Assembly: GCF_000373645.1 (NCBI RefSeq)
Contig: NZ_KB892018.1
Location: forward strand, 1 to 64,000
From: Streptomyces sp. ATexAB-D23
Lineage (GTDB): Bacteria; Actinomycetota; Actinomycetes; Streptomycetales; Streptomycetaceae
Direction of reading: 5' to 3'
Length of the DNA: 64,000 nt
Below are positions 7,092 to 15,183 of the stretch, in pieces. Position 1 is the first letter of the stretch. Every line of letters begins with the position of its first letter. The position numbers and the translations under genes are program-made. The notes beneath the pieces are model-generated. The model did no database searches and was not told the DNA's origin. It saw only the letters and a program-made list of their open reading frames with translations.

Positions 7092-7775
7092 ATGACGTTG
7101 CGGTACGCGACGACCGCAGGGCTCACGGACGACGCGCTGCCCGCGCAGCCGGGCCCGCACACCCGCCGCGCGGCGGCGTTATGCGCCCCCGTCGTCCGTG
7201 ATCTGCGCGGCCGGGCCGGGCGCGCCCCGCGCGGCCTGCGCTTTGCCGAAGGGGACATCGTGGTGGTCTCCGGACTGCCCGGCAGCGGCAAGACCACGCT
7301 GATCGCCCGCGCCGCCCCGGACCGCGCCGTCGACTCCCAGGACACCCGGGACCGCTGGGCGGCCCGGCTGCCCCGCGCGGTGCCCTACCTCCTCTACCGC
7401 CCGCTCGTCCGCCTCGCCCACTACTGGGGCCTGCGCCGGGTGCTGCGCTCGGGGGCATCCGTCGTGGTGCACGACTGCGGCACCCAGGCCTGGGTCCGTG
7501 CCCGGCTCGCCCGCCACGCCCGCCGGCGCGGCCGCGCCCTGCACCTGATCCTGCTCGACGTCACCCCGCAGACCGCCCGCGAGGGGCAGCGCGCGCGGGG
7601 ACGCGGCGTCTCCGGATACGCCTTCGCCCGGCACCGCGGGGCGGTGGGCCGGCTGCTGCGGGACAGCGGGGCCGGTCTGCTGCCGCGCGGCTGCGCCTCC
7701 GTCGTGCTGCTGGACCGCGAAGCGGCCCGGCTCCTGACACGGATCACGTTCGCACCTGCACAGAGCGACGGCTGA
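7092..7775 (+). CDS. P-loop ATPase/kinase-like protein of unknown role
   Basis: A 227-aa protein starting at ATG 7092, preceded by GGGGAGG. The frame opens at 7059, but that start lacks a ribosome site. Walker A is GLPGSGKTTL (residues 61-70). The rest is Arg-rich, with a Walker B-like hydrophobic strand (ALHLILLDVTP) and an acidic/His patch (SVVVHDCGTQ). This resembles small AAA or zeta/nucleotide-kinase-like P-loop proteins that phosphorylate small molecules, but no substrate can be read from the sequence. It lies between the glycine operon (divergent) and two SseB-like genes. The call as a nucleotide-binding protein is firm; its function is unknown. Confidence 0.8.
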   Translation: MTLRYATTAGLTDDALPAQPGPHTRRAAALCAPVVRDLRGRAGRAPRGLRFAEGDIVVVSGLPGSGKTTLIARAAPDRAVDSQDTRDRWAARLPRAVPYLLYRPLVRLAHYWGLRRVLRSGASVVVHDCGTQAWVRARLARHARRRGRALHLILLDVTPQTAREGQRARGRGVSGYAFARHRGAVGRLLRDSGAGLLPRGCASVVLLDREAARLLTRITFAPAQSDG

Positions 7776-7889
7776 GCGCGGACCGTCCAAAGGCCGGACA
7801 GTAGCCACCCGGCGGGGGGTACGGGACGGCGCGCCCCGGCACAGGCCCTAACCTCGTGCTGCACGGCATCGGGGCGAGAGAGGGAACCA

Positions 7890-8684
7890 GTGGACATTCC
7901 GGCACAGGCGGGGAGCCAGCCGCAGGGCGGATGGCCGGCCAATGAACTCGAAGAGGTCCTGGGCGCCTCGCTCGGCGTCCCGGAGGCGGGCGGCCGCCTC
8001 GTGGAGGTGCTCGGGCGCAGCAGCGTCTGGGTGCCCCTGCCGAGCGGCGGCGGGCCCGAATCCCGCGACCTCGACCTGCCCACGCTGGAGATCGACGGCG
8101 CCGCGTACGTCCCCGTGTTCAGCTCCGAGCAGCAGTTCCTCGCCTGCGTCGGCGCGCACATGTCGTTCGCCGTGGCCCCGGCCCGCGACTTCGCCCGCGG
8201 CCTGCCCCCGCAGCTCGGCATCGCGGTGAACCCGGGCGGCGCCGTCGGCATGCCACTGCCTCCACCCGCGGTCGCCGAACTCTGCAGGGCCGGACGAACC
8301 CCGCTCGACGGCCCGGCCGGCGGCGGCAGGGTCCGGCTGTACGAGCCGGACTGGAAGGAGGAGCCCGTCGACTTCCTGGCCGCGGCGGCCGGCGAGTTCG
8401 AGGAGAGCGGCGTCGTGCGCACCGCCCGCCGGGCCCTCGCCAGCATCGAGGGCGGCGACCCCGTCCTCTTCGTCGGCGTCGAGTTCTCCACCTGGGAGGG
8501 CGCCGGGCAGAGCGCCCCCATGGACGCGCTGGGCCGGGCGCTGGGCCGCGTCGAGGTGCCCTGGCCGGTCAACCTCGTGCTGCTCGACGTGGCGCAGGAC
8601 CCGGTCGCCGACTGGATGCTCGAAAGGGTGCGGCCCTTCTACACCCGCGCCGGAGCGCCGGAGCCCGGCGCCTTCACGGGATGA
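7890..8684 (+). CDS. SseB family protein (first copy)
   Basis: A 264-aa protein of the SseB family (named after E. coli enhanced serine sensitivity). Recognisable parts are the N-terminal domain around ELEEVLGASLGVPEAGGRLVEVLGRS.VWVPLP, EIDGAAYVPVFSSEQQF and the Gly/Pro-rich PPQLGIAVNPGGAVGMPLPP. A C-terminal domain (PVLFVGVEF... VPWPVNLVLLDVAQDPVADWMLERVRPFYTR) follows. No signal peptide or catalytic motif is seen. The start is GTG 7890, with GAGAGAGGG upstream. SseB proteins have no established biochemical activity. Their placement beside serine/glycine catabolism genes is suggestive. A diverged second copy follows. Confidence 0.85.
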   Translation: MDIPAQAGSQPQGGWPANELEEVLGASLGVPEAGGRLVEVLGRSSVWVPLPSGGGPESRDLDLPTLEIDGAAYVPVFSSEQQFLACVGAHMSFAVAPARDFARGLPPQLGIAVNPGGAVGMPLPPPAVAELCRAGRTPLDGPAGGGRVRLYEPDWKEEPVDFLAAAAGEFEESGVVRTARRALASIEGGDPVLFVGVEFSTWEGAGQSAPMDALGRALGRVEVPWPVNLVLLDVAQDPVADWMLERVRPFYTRAGAPEPGAFTG

Positions 8685-8858
8685 GGGAGGGCACGCGGCC
8701 CGTGCCGTCAAGCCGGTGACAGTGCGGCCGCATAAGCTGGTTTGATGGCTGAAGGCCGATGTCCGGTGGCCGAGGGCCGGCGACACGGCACCGCGCCGTA
8801 CCCGAGTGCCCCGGGACGGCAGGCCGAAACAGAGGATCTACGAGGGGCGGGACCCAGG

Positions 8859-9641
8859 GTGAGTGCGTCAGGCACCGCGGCGGCGGGCCAGTTGGAGCAC
8901 ATGCTGCGCCAAGTCACGCCCGGCCGCTACGACGCGTACGAGGCACTGCTCCAGGCGCTGGCGGCCGGCCGGGTCTGGATGCTCCTCTGGCACGGCCGCC
9001 CCGGCGCCCCCGACGCCCAGTACGGCAACATGGAGGTCGACGGCCTCGGCTACGCCCCCTGTGTCACCTCCGGCCAGGAGCTGTCCGCCAGTGGCTGGAA
9101 CCGGGACCACGAGATCGTCGGCGGCCTCGACATCGCCCGCACTCTCTACCCCGACCACTGGGGCATCTGGCTCAACCCGCACGCACCCGGCGGCGGCGTC
9201 GGCATCCCCTGGCTGGACCTGCGCCGCATCGCCACCGGCCTCGACCGGATGCCCGCGGGGCCGCTGCGGATCAGCGAGCCCGCCGTCGAGATCCCGCAGT
9301 TCTACGCCCAGCTCGCGCAGAACGCCCACCACACCCCCGCGATCCGCTCGCTGCGCCGCGCCTGGGTGCAGCCCGCGCTCGGCGTCCCGTACCTCGCCAT
9401 CGGCCTCGACCTGTACGACACGAGCCGGCCGTCCGTCGACGCGGTGCGCGCGATGATGCGGCAGTCGGTCGGCGCCGTCCCGGACGGGCTGCCCGTCTCC
9501 ACGGTCGCCATGTCCGACGAGTACGACCCGGTCACGATGTGGCTGCGCGCCAACGCCCGGCCGTTCTACGACCGGGAGTCGCACGCGGCGCCCGGCTACG
9601 GATACCCCCAGGCCCCGGGCCCGGCCCCGCACGCCTACTGA
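8859..9641 (+). CDS. SseB family protein (second copy)
   Basis: A 260-aa paralogue of the preceding gene. It shares the same closing block (YLAIGLDLYDTSRPSVDAVRAMMRQSVG... YDPVTMWLRANARPFYDRES) and the middle block DHWGIWLNPHAPGGGVGIPWLDLRR. I chose GTG 8859 (VSASGTAAAGQLEHML), where the family-like sequence begins. An ATG at 8745 in the same frame would add about 38 low-complexity residues. The C-terminus ends in a Tyr/Pro/Gly-rich tail (GYGYPQAPGPAPHAY). It is the second of two same-strand copies, 174 bp apart. Function unknown; possibly a regulator of serine-linked metabolism. Confidence 0.82.
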   Translation: MSASGTAAAGQLEHMLRQVTPGRYDAYEALLQALAAGRVWMLLWHGRPGAPDAQYGNMEVDGLGYAPCVTSGQELSASGWNRDHEIVGGLDIARTLYPDHWGIWLNPHAPGGGVGIPWLDLRRIATGLDRMPAGPLRISEPAVEIPQFYAQLAQNAHHTPAIRSLRRAWVQPALGVPYLAIGLDLYDTSRPSVDAVRAMMRQSVGAVPDGLPVSTVAMSDEYDPVTMWLRANARPFYDRESHAAPGYGYPQAPGPAPHAY

Positions 9642-10104
9642 GCGGCCTCCCGCCCCGTCACCACCCCCGCCTCCGCCCCGCCATGAGCGGACAAAGGCGG
9701 CCGCGACCGGACAAGTCACGTCCAGGACCGCCCAAATAGCCACCCCATCACGCCTGTTGGGCGTCATGTCCGTTCTGGTGGATTAGCGGCCGAGTGGTCC
9801 GCTCACTCGGCAGGGCTGTCCGGATAACGGAAGCCCGCTGACCGCATCACGGTTGAGCAAACATTCCCCGTCAGGTCTGGCGGGTGATCGCGACGGCATT
9901 GAAGACTCCCGGCTAGTGAGGATCGTCGGTCTTTTGTGCAGGGTTGCCCCTGCGGACATCTCGCGGACGAGTCAACGCGTTTACTACGACGCGTCCACCA
10001 CACCGAACACTTCAGCCGCACCGAGCGCCGCGGCTGACACGCGCCAGGCCGTCACCGCGGCGAGTAGGGGCCGGCCACCGCCGGCGGGAGGGGTCAGAGG
10101 CACT
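9642..10104. other. 463-bp region without a convincing gene, upstream of the peptide transporter
   Basis: The frame of the permease is open back to 9853, but that stretch encodes a Ser/Ala/Pro-rich sequence unlike a permease. I treat it as leader. Visible structure: a perfect 7-bp inverted repeat (CCGAGTG 9790-9796, CACTCGG 9804-9810) and two ACGCGT sites 14 bp apart (9975-9980 and 9989-9994). No clear promoter stood out. Confidence 0.5.
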
Positions 10105-11103
10105 GTGACCGCACCGATCGAGACCACCGGACCGGCTGCCGAGGCGCAGCCGGAGGCAGTACTCACGGGAGTCAAGCAGAGCCAGATCGAGGGCCGTTCG
10201 CTCGGACAGATCGCCTGGTCGCGCTTCAAGCGCGACAAGGTGGCGGTGGCCGGCGGCATCGTTGTCATCCTGCTGGTCCTGCTCGCCGTGCTCTCCAAGC
10301 CGATCCAGGCCCTCTTCGGTCTGGATCCCAACGAGTTCCACCAGGAACTCATCGACCCCGCGCTGCTCGCGCCCAAGGGCGACTGGGGCGGCATCAGCTG
10401 GAGCCACCCGCTGGGCGTCGAGCCGCAGTACGGGCGGGACATCATGACCCGCGTCATCGAGGGCTCCTGGGTCTCCCTGGTCGTCGCCGTCGGCGCGACC
10501 CTGCTCTCCGTCGTGATCGGCGTCTTCTTCGGCGTCGTCTCCGGCTTCTACGGCGGCTGGGTGGACACCCTCATCAGCCGCATGATGGACACCTTCCTCG
10601 CCTTCCCGCTGCTGCTCTTCGCGATCTCCATCTCGGCGGCGCTGCAGGACGGGGCGTTCGGCCTGGAAGGGCTGCCGCTGCGCATCGCGGTCCTCATCTT
10701 CGTGATCGGGTTCTTCAGCTGGCCGTACATGGGCCGCATCGTCCGCGCCCAGACCATGAGTCTGCGCAATCGCGAATTCGTGGAAGCGGCGCGGTCGTTG
10801 GGCGCCCGCGGGCCCTTCATCCTCTTCCGGGAGCTGCTGCCGAACCTGGTGGCGCCCATCCTCGTGTACTCCACGCTGCTCATCCCCTCGAACATCCTCT
10901 TCGAGGCGGGGCTCAGCTATCTCGGTGTCGGTATCGCGCCGCCGCAGGCCTCCTGGGGCGGGATGCTCACCAACGCGATCGACTTCTACCGGAACGACCC
11001 GATGTACATGATCGTGCCGGGCGTGGCCATCTTCGTCACGGTCCTGGCGTTCAACCTGCTGGGAGACGGGCTGCGTGATGCCCTCGACCCCCGTAGCAAG
11101 TAG
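10105..11103 (+). CDS. Dipeptide/oligopeptide ABC transporter permease (DppC/OppC type)
   Basis: A 332-aa inner-membrane permease. The start chosen is GTG 10105 (VTAPIETTGPAAEAQPEAV), with GGGAGG/AGAGG upstream. An N-terminal helix follows about 45 residues in (VAVAGGIVVILLVLLAVLS). Five more helices and the ATPase-contact loop (EFVEAARSLGARGPFILFRELLPN) complete the DppC pattern, ending in DGLRDALDPRSK. It is the first gene of a five-gene operon whose order is unusual: this permease, the binding lipoprotein, the DppB-type permease, then two ATPases. The pair of permeases forms the membrane channel. Substrate is probably peptides; nickel or other ligands cannot be excluded. Confidence 0.92.
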   Translation: MTAPIETTGPAAEAQPEAVLTGVKQSQIEGRSLGQIAWSRFKRDKVAVAGGIVVILLVLLAVLSKPIQALFGLDPNEFHQELIDPALLAPKGDWGGISWSHPLGVEPQYGRDIMTRVIEGSWVSLVVAVGATLLSVVIGVFFGVVSGFYGGWVDTLISRMMDTFLAFPLLLFAISISAALQDGAFGLEGLPLRIAVLIFVIGFFSWPYMGRIVRAQTMSLRNREFVEAARSLGARGPFILFRELLPNLVAPILVYSTLLIPSNILFEAGLSYLGVGIAPPQASWGGMLTNAIDFYRNDPMYMIVPGVAIFVTVLAFNLLGDGLRDALDPRSK

Positions 11104-11175
11104 GAGAGTCCGGGCGCTCGCCACCACGGCGGGCGACAAGTCACGGCAACCATCGATTGAGGGGAATGTCCTCAG

Positions 11176-12942
11176 GTGAAGACCAGAAAAACGACAGCGG
11201 TGGTCGCCACAGCTGTGGTCCTGATGCTGGGAGCGTCCGCGTGCAACGGCTCCAAGGACGACAACGGCGGCGGCAAGGGCGGCAACGGCGGCTCGGGTGC
11301 CACTGACGCCGCGCTGACGTCGATCGTCAACCCGTCGGACAAGGCGGGTGGCACCGTCAAGATCGAGATGTCGGACGAGCCCGACTCCCTCGACCCGGGC
11401 AACACGTACTACGGCTGGGTGCAGAACATCTCCCGCCTGTACGGCCGGACCCTGACGGCGTTCAAGCCGGCTGCCGGCAAGGACGGCCTGGAGATCGTCC
11501 CGGACCTCGCGGAGGGCCTCGGCAAGCCGAGCGCCGACGCGAAGACGTGGACGTACACGCTGAAGAAGGGGCTCAAGTTCGAGGACGGGACCCCGATCAC
11601 CTCGAAGGACGTCAAGTACGCCGTCGAGCGCTCCAACTTCGCGCCGGAGGCCCTGTCCAACGGCCCGACGTACTTCAAGGCCCACCTCGCGGGCGGCGAC
11701 AAGTACAAGGGCCCGTACAAGGACAAGAACCCGGACGGCATCGCCTCCATCGAGACGCCGGACGACTCCACGATCATCTTCAAGCTGAAGGACGCCTTCG
11801 CGGACTTCGACTACCTGGCGACCTACTCGCAGACGGCCCCCGTGCCGGCCGCGAAGGACAAGGGCGCCGACTACGTCAAGCACATCGTCTCCTCGGGCCC
11901 GTACAAGTTCGAGTCGTACGACGCCGGCCGCGGCGCGACCCTCGTGCGCAACCCGAACTGGGACAAGAAGACCGACCCGATCCGCCCGGCCCTGCCGGAC
12001 AAGGTCACGCTCCGCTTCAAGGTCAAGCAGGAGACGGTCGACAGCAACCTCATCGCCGACAACATCACCGTCGACGGTGCCGGCACCGGTGTCGCCCCGG
12101 CGACCCAGCCGGACGTGCTGACCAAGCCGAACCTGAAGAAGCAGACCGACAACTCGTACGCGGGCGCCACCTCGTACCTCGGTCTGAACGTCAACGTGAA
12201 GCCGTTCGACAACATCCACTGCCGCAAGGCCGTGCAGTGGGGCATCGACAAGGCGTCGGTCCAGGCCGCGCAGGGTGGCGACCCCAAGGGTGACGTCGCC
12301 ACCACGCTGCTGCCGCCGACCGTCAACGGCTACAGCAAGTTCGACCTGTACGAGTCCGCCGGCCACAAGGGCGACGAGGCGAAGGCCAAGGACGAGCTGA
12401 AGCAGTGCGGCCACCCGAACGGCTTCGACACCAAGATCTCGGCCCGCTCCGACCGCCCCGCCGAGATGGCCATGGTCACCGCGGTGCAGGCCTCGCTCAA
12501 GAAGATCGGCATCAACGCCGACATCAAGAGCTTCCCGGCCGGCAAGTACTTCCAGAACTTCGCGGGCAACCCCAGCTACGTGCACTCCAACAAGCTCGGC
12601 ATGATCATGATGGCCTGGGGTGCGGACTGGCCGACCGGCTTCGGCTTCCTGGACCAGATCATCAACGGCTCGGCCATCAAGCCGTCCGGTGGTAACAACA
12701 TCGCCGAACTGAACGACCCGAAGATCAACAAGATGCTCGACGAGGGCATCGCCAACACCGACGCCGCCGCCCGTGAGAAGACGTGGGGCGAGATCGACAA
12801 GGCGGTCGCCGAAGGCGCCACCGCGGTGCCGCTGATCTACCGCAAGAACCTGCTGCTGCGCCCGGTCTCCGCGACGAACGTCACGGTCACCCAGGCCTAC
12901 CTCGGCATGTACGACTACGTGCTGATGGGCTCCGCCAAGTAG
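11176..12942 (+). CDS. Peptide-binding lipoprotein of the ABC transporter (DppA/OppA type)
   Basis: A 588-aa extracellular solute-binding protein, family 5. The lipoprotein signal is clear: a basic start (MKTRKTT), a hydrophobic stretch and the lipobox LGASAC with Cys23. A Gly/Asn/Asp linker follows. Family motifs include GGTVKIEMSDEPDSLDPGNTYYGW, VPDLAEGLGKPSADAKTWTYTLKKGLKFEDGTPITSKDVKYAVERS, and PFDNIHCRKAVQWGIDKASV. It would capture peptides outside the cell and deliver them to the two permeases. The gene lies 72 bp after the DppC-type permease. It is followed at once by a strong hairpin (12951-12990), which may protect or over-represent its mRNA relative to the downstream genes. Confidence 0.95.
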   Translation: MKTRKTTAVVATAVVLMLGASACNGSKDDNGGGKGGNGGSGATDAALTSIVNPSDKAGGTVKIEMSDEPDSLDPGNTYYGWVQNISRLYGRTLTAFKPAAGKDGLEIVPDLAEGLGKPSADAKTWTYTLKKGLKFEDGTPITSKDVKYAVERSNFAPEALSNGPTYFKAHLAGGDKYKGPYKDKNPDGIASIETPDDSTIIFKLKDAFADFDYLATYSQTAPVPAAKDKGADYVKHIVSSGPYKFESYDAGRGATLVRNPNWDKKTDPIRPALPDKVTLRFKVKQETVDSNLIADNITVDGAGTGVAPATQPDVLTKPNLKKQTDNSYAGATSYLGLNVNVKPFDNIHCRKAVQWGIDKASVQAAQGGDPKGDVATTLLPPTVNGYSKFDLYESAGHKGDEAKAKDELKQCGHPNGFDTKISARSDRPAEMAMVTAVQASLKKIGINADIKSFPAGKYFQNFAGNPSYVHSNKLGMIMMAWGADWPTGFGFLDQIINGSAIKPSGGNNIAELNDPKINKMLDEGIANTDAAAREKTWGEIDKAVAEGATAVPLIYRKNLLLRPVSATNVTVTQAYLGMYDYVLMGSAK

Positions 12943-12950
12943 GAACGGTC

Positions 12951-12990
12951 CCGCTCCCCGGGCCGCGCGCACGCACGGCCCGGGGAGCGG
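12951..12990 (+). terminator. Strong hairpin after the binding-protein gene, inside the ABC operon
   Basis: CCGCTCCCCGGGCCG (12951-12965) pairs perfectly over 15 bp with CGGCCCGGGGAGCGG (12976-12990) around a 10-nt loop, 8 bp after the stop codon. The downstream permease and ATPase genes continue on the same strand. The hairpin probably acts as a partial terminator or a 3' stabiliser rather than a full stop. Confidence 0.65.
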
Positions 12991-13087
12991 CCCCGGACCC
13001 CCCAGATTTGTCCCGAAAGGCAGGTGAAGGCACCGTGTCCGACCGCCGGGGTCACCCCCGGCGAGCGGAGACCGGCGCCGGATAGCT

Positions 13088-14098
13088 GTGGCTGCGTACA
13101 TCATCCGACGCGTCTTCGGCGCGGTGCTGCTGCTGCTGATCGTCAGCGCAGTCACCTTCGCGATCTTCTTCCTCGTCCCCCGGATCGCCGGGCAGACGAT
13201 GGATCAACTGGCAGCCCAGTACGTGGGCAAGGACGCCAACCCGCTGTCCATCCAAGCGGTCAAGGAGAACCTCGGCCTGGATCAGCCGCTGTACCTCCAG
13301 TACTGGCACTTCCTCAAGCAGATCTTCGTCGGCGCCGACTTCACGTTCGGTCCCGAGGTCTCGCACTGCGGCGTGCCGTGCTTCGGCTACTCCTTCAAGA
13401 ACCACATCGAGGTCTGGCCCGAGCTGACCGCGCGTATCCCGGTCACCTTCTCGCTGGCCGTCGGCGCGGCCGTGATCTGGCTGCTCAGCGGGGTGGCGAT
13501 CGGTGTCGTCTCCGCGCTCAAGCGGGGTTCGCTCCTGGACCGCTTCTTCATGGGCGTCGCGCTCGCCGGTGTCTCCCTGCCGATCTTCTTCACCGGAATG
13601 CTGGCCCTGGGCGTGTTCACCGTGCAGTGGCCCGTCTGGGAGGGCATCAACTACGTCCCCTTCACGGACAGCCCGCTGGACTGGGCCTGGAACCTGATCG
13701 TCCCGTGGTGCTCGCTGGCCTTCCTCTACTCCGCGCTCTACGCCCGCATCACCAGAGCCGGGATGCTGGAGACGATGGGGGAGGACTACATCCGTACGGC
13801 CCGCGCCAAGGGCCTCAGGGAGAGCCGGGTCATCGGCAAGCACGGTCTGCGGGCCGCGCTCACCCCGATCGTGACCATCTTCGGCATGGACTTCGGCCTG
13901 CTGATCGGCGGCGCCGTCATCACCGAGACCGTGTTCTCCTTCCCCGGGATGGGCCAGTACGCCATCAAGAGCGTGCAGGAGAACGACCTCCCGATCGTCA
14001 TGGGCGTGACGCTCGTCGCCGCCTTCTTCATCGTCATCTGCAATCTGCTGGTGGATCTGGTGTACGCCGCCATCGACCCCAGGGTGAGGCTCTCGTGA
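13088..14098 (+). CDS. Dipeptide/oligopeptide ABC transporter permease (DppB/OppB type)
   Basis: A 336-aa permease with an N-terminal helix (IIRRVFGAVLLLLIVSAVTFAIFFLV) typical of DppB. The periplasmic loop is followed by five more helices and the EAA-like loop (MGEDYIRTARAKGLRESRVIGKHGLRAAL). The end VDLVYAAIDPRVRLS is also typical. Compared with E. coli DppB it has an extra Cys-containing insert near residues 90-105 (SHCGVPCFGY). The start is GTG 13088. The stop overlaps the start of the next ATPase gene (GTGA, 14095-14098), so translation is coupled. Confidence 0.93.
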   Translation: MAAYIIRRVFGAVLLLLIVSAVTFAIFFLVPRIAGQTMDQLAAQYVGKDANPLSIQAVKENLGLDQPLYLQYWHFLKQIFVGADFTFGPEVSHCGVPCFGYSFKNHIEVWPELTARIPVTFSLAVGAAVIWLLSGVAIGVVSALKRGSLLDRFFMGVALAGVSLPIFFTGMLALGVFTVQWPVWEGINYVPFTDSPLDWAWNLIVPWCSLAFLYSALYARITRAGMLETMGEDYIRTARAKGLRESRVIGKHGLRAALTPIVTIFGMDFGLLIGGAVITETVFSFPGMGQYAIKSVQENDLPIVMGVTLVAAFFIVICNLLVDLVYAAIDPRVRLS

Positions 14099-15183
14099 CC
14101 GAGCTTTCCAAGACCGCGACGCCGGACGGGCAGCCGCCCGCGCCGAGCGCCGGCGACGACGAGGCCTTCCTCTCCGTACGGGATCTGCGCATCCACTTCC
14201 AGACCGACGACGGCCTGGTCAAGTCGGTCGACGGCGTCAGCTTCGACGTGAAGCCGGGCCGGACCCTGGGCATCGTCGGCGAGTCCGGCTCCGGCAAGTC
14301 CGTCACCTCGCTCGGCATCCTCGGCCTGCACCGCACCGCCCCCAACGCCCGCATCTCCGGCGAGGTCCTGCTGGACGGCGAGGAGCTGCTCGGCGCCTCC
14401 GACGACCGGGTGCGCGAGCTGCGCGGCCGCAAGATGGCCATGATCTTCCAGGACCCGCTGTCCGCGATGCACCCGTACTTCACGGTCGGCGCGCAGATCG
14501 TGGAGGCCTACCGGGTCCACAACAAGGTCAGCAGGAAGACCGCCCGCACCCGGGCCGTCGAGATGCTGGACCGGGTCGGCATCCCCGAGCCGCACAAGCG
14601 GGCCGACGCCTACCCGCACGAGTTCTCCGGCGGCATGCGCCAGCGCGCGATGATCGCGATGGCCCTGGTCAACAACCCGGAGCTGCTCATCGCCGACGAG
14701 CCGACCACCGCCCTGGACGTCACCGTCCAGGCGCAGATCCTGGACCTGATCCGGGACCTGCAGAAGGAGTTCGGCTCCGCCGTCATCATGATCACCCACG
14801 ACCTGGGCGTCGTCGCCGAGATGGCAGACGACCTGCTCGTGATGTATGGCGGCCGGTGCGTGGAGCGCGGCCCGGCGGAGAAGGTCTTCTACGAGGCCCA
14901 GCACCCGTACACCTGGGGCCTGCTCACCTCGATGCCGCGCATCGACCGCGAGGAGACCGAGCGGCTGATCCCCGTCAAGGGCCAGCCGCCGTCGCTGATC
15001 AACGTCCCCGGCGGCTGCGCCTTCAACCCGCGCTGCCCGTACGCGGACATCCCCAAGGACAACCTCACCCGCACGACGCGTCCCGAGCTGGAGCCGGTCG
15101 GCGACGGCCACTTCTCGGCCTGCCACATGGCGCCGGAGGAGCGGACCCGGATCTGGACCGAAGAGATTGCGCCGAAGCTGTGA
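14095..15183 (+). CDS. Peptide ABC transporter ATP-binding protein (DppD/OppD type)
   Basis: A 362-aa ATPase. The start is GTG 14095 inside the stop of the previous gene; the longer open frame upstream overlaps the permease and is rejected. Motifs: Walker A GESGSGKS, signature FSGGMRQR, Walker B LLIADEPTTALDV and switch His in MITHDLGVV. The C-terminal oligopeptide-transporter domain carries the Cys-rich patch GGCAFNPRCPYA. This patch, with a further Cys later (FSACHMAPE), is the conserved extension of the family that can bind an Fe-S cluster in some members. It would pair with the next ATPase to drive uptake. Confidence 0.94.
   Translation: MTELSKTATPDGQPPAPSAGDDEAFLSVRDLRIHFQTDDGLVKSVDGVSFDVKPGRTLGIVGESGSGKSVTSLGILGLHRTAPNARISGEVLLDGEELLGASDDRVRELRGRKMAMIFQDPLSAMHPYFTVGAQIVEAYRVHNKVSRKTARTRAVEMLDRVGIPEPHKRADAYPHEFSGGMRQRAMIAMALVNNPELLIADEPTTALDVTVQAQILDLIRDLQKEFGSAVIMITHDLGVVAEMADDLLVMYGGRCVERGPAEKVFYEAQHPYTWGLLTSMPRIDREETERLIPVKGQPPSLINVPGGCAFNPRCPYADIPKDNLTRTTRPELEPVGDGHFSACHMAPEERTRIWTEEIAPKL

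Noticed and set aside
9853..10104. N-terminal extension of the DppC-type permease
   Set aside because: The extra 84 residues are Ser/Ala/Pro-rich and unlike permeases; GTG 10105 has upstream purine-rich sequence and fits family length.
10012..13155. A 1047-codon open frame on the minus strand
   Set aside because: It lies opposite three clear transporter genes, is Arg/Asp/Gly-rich low-complexity sequence, and is a by-product of GC-rich third positions.
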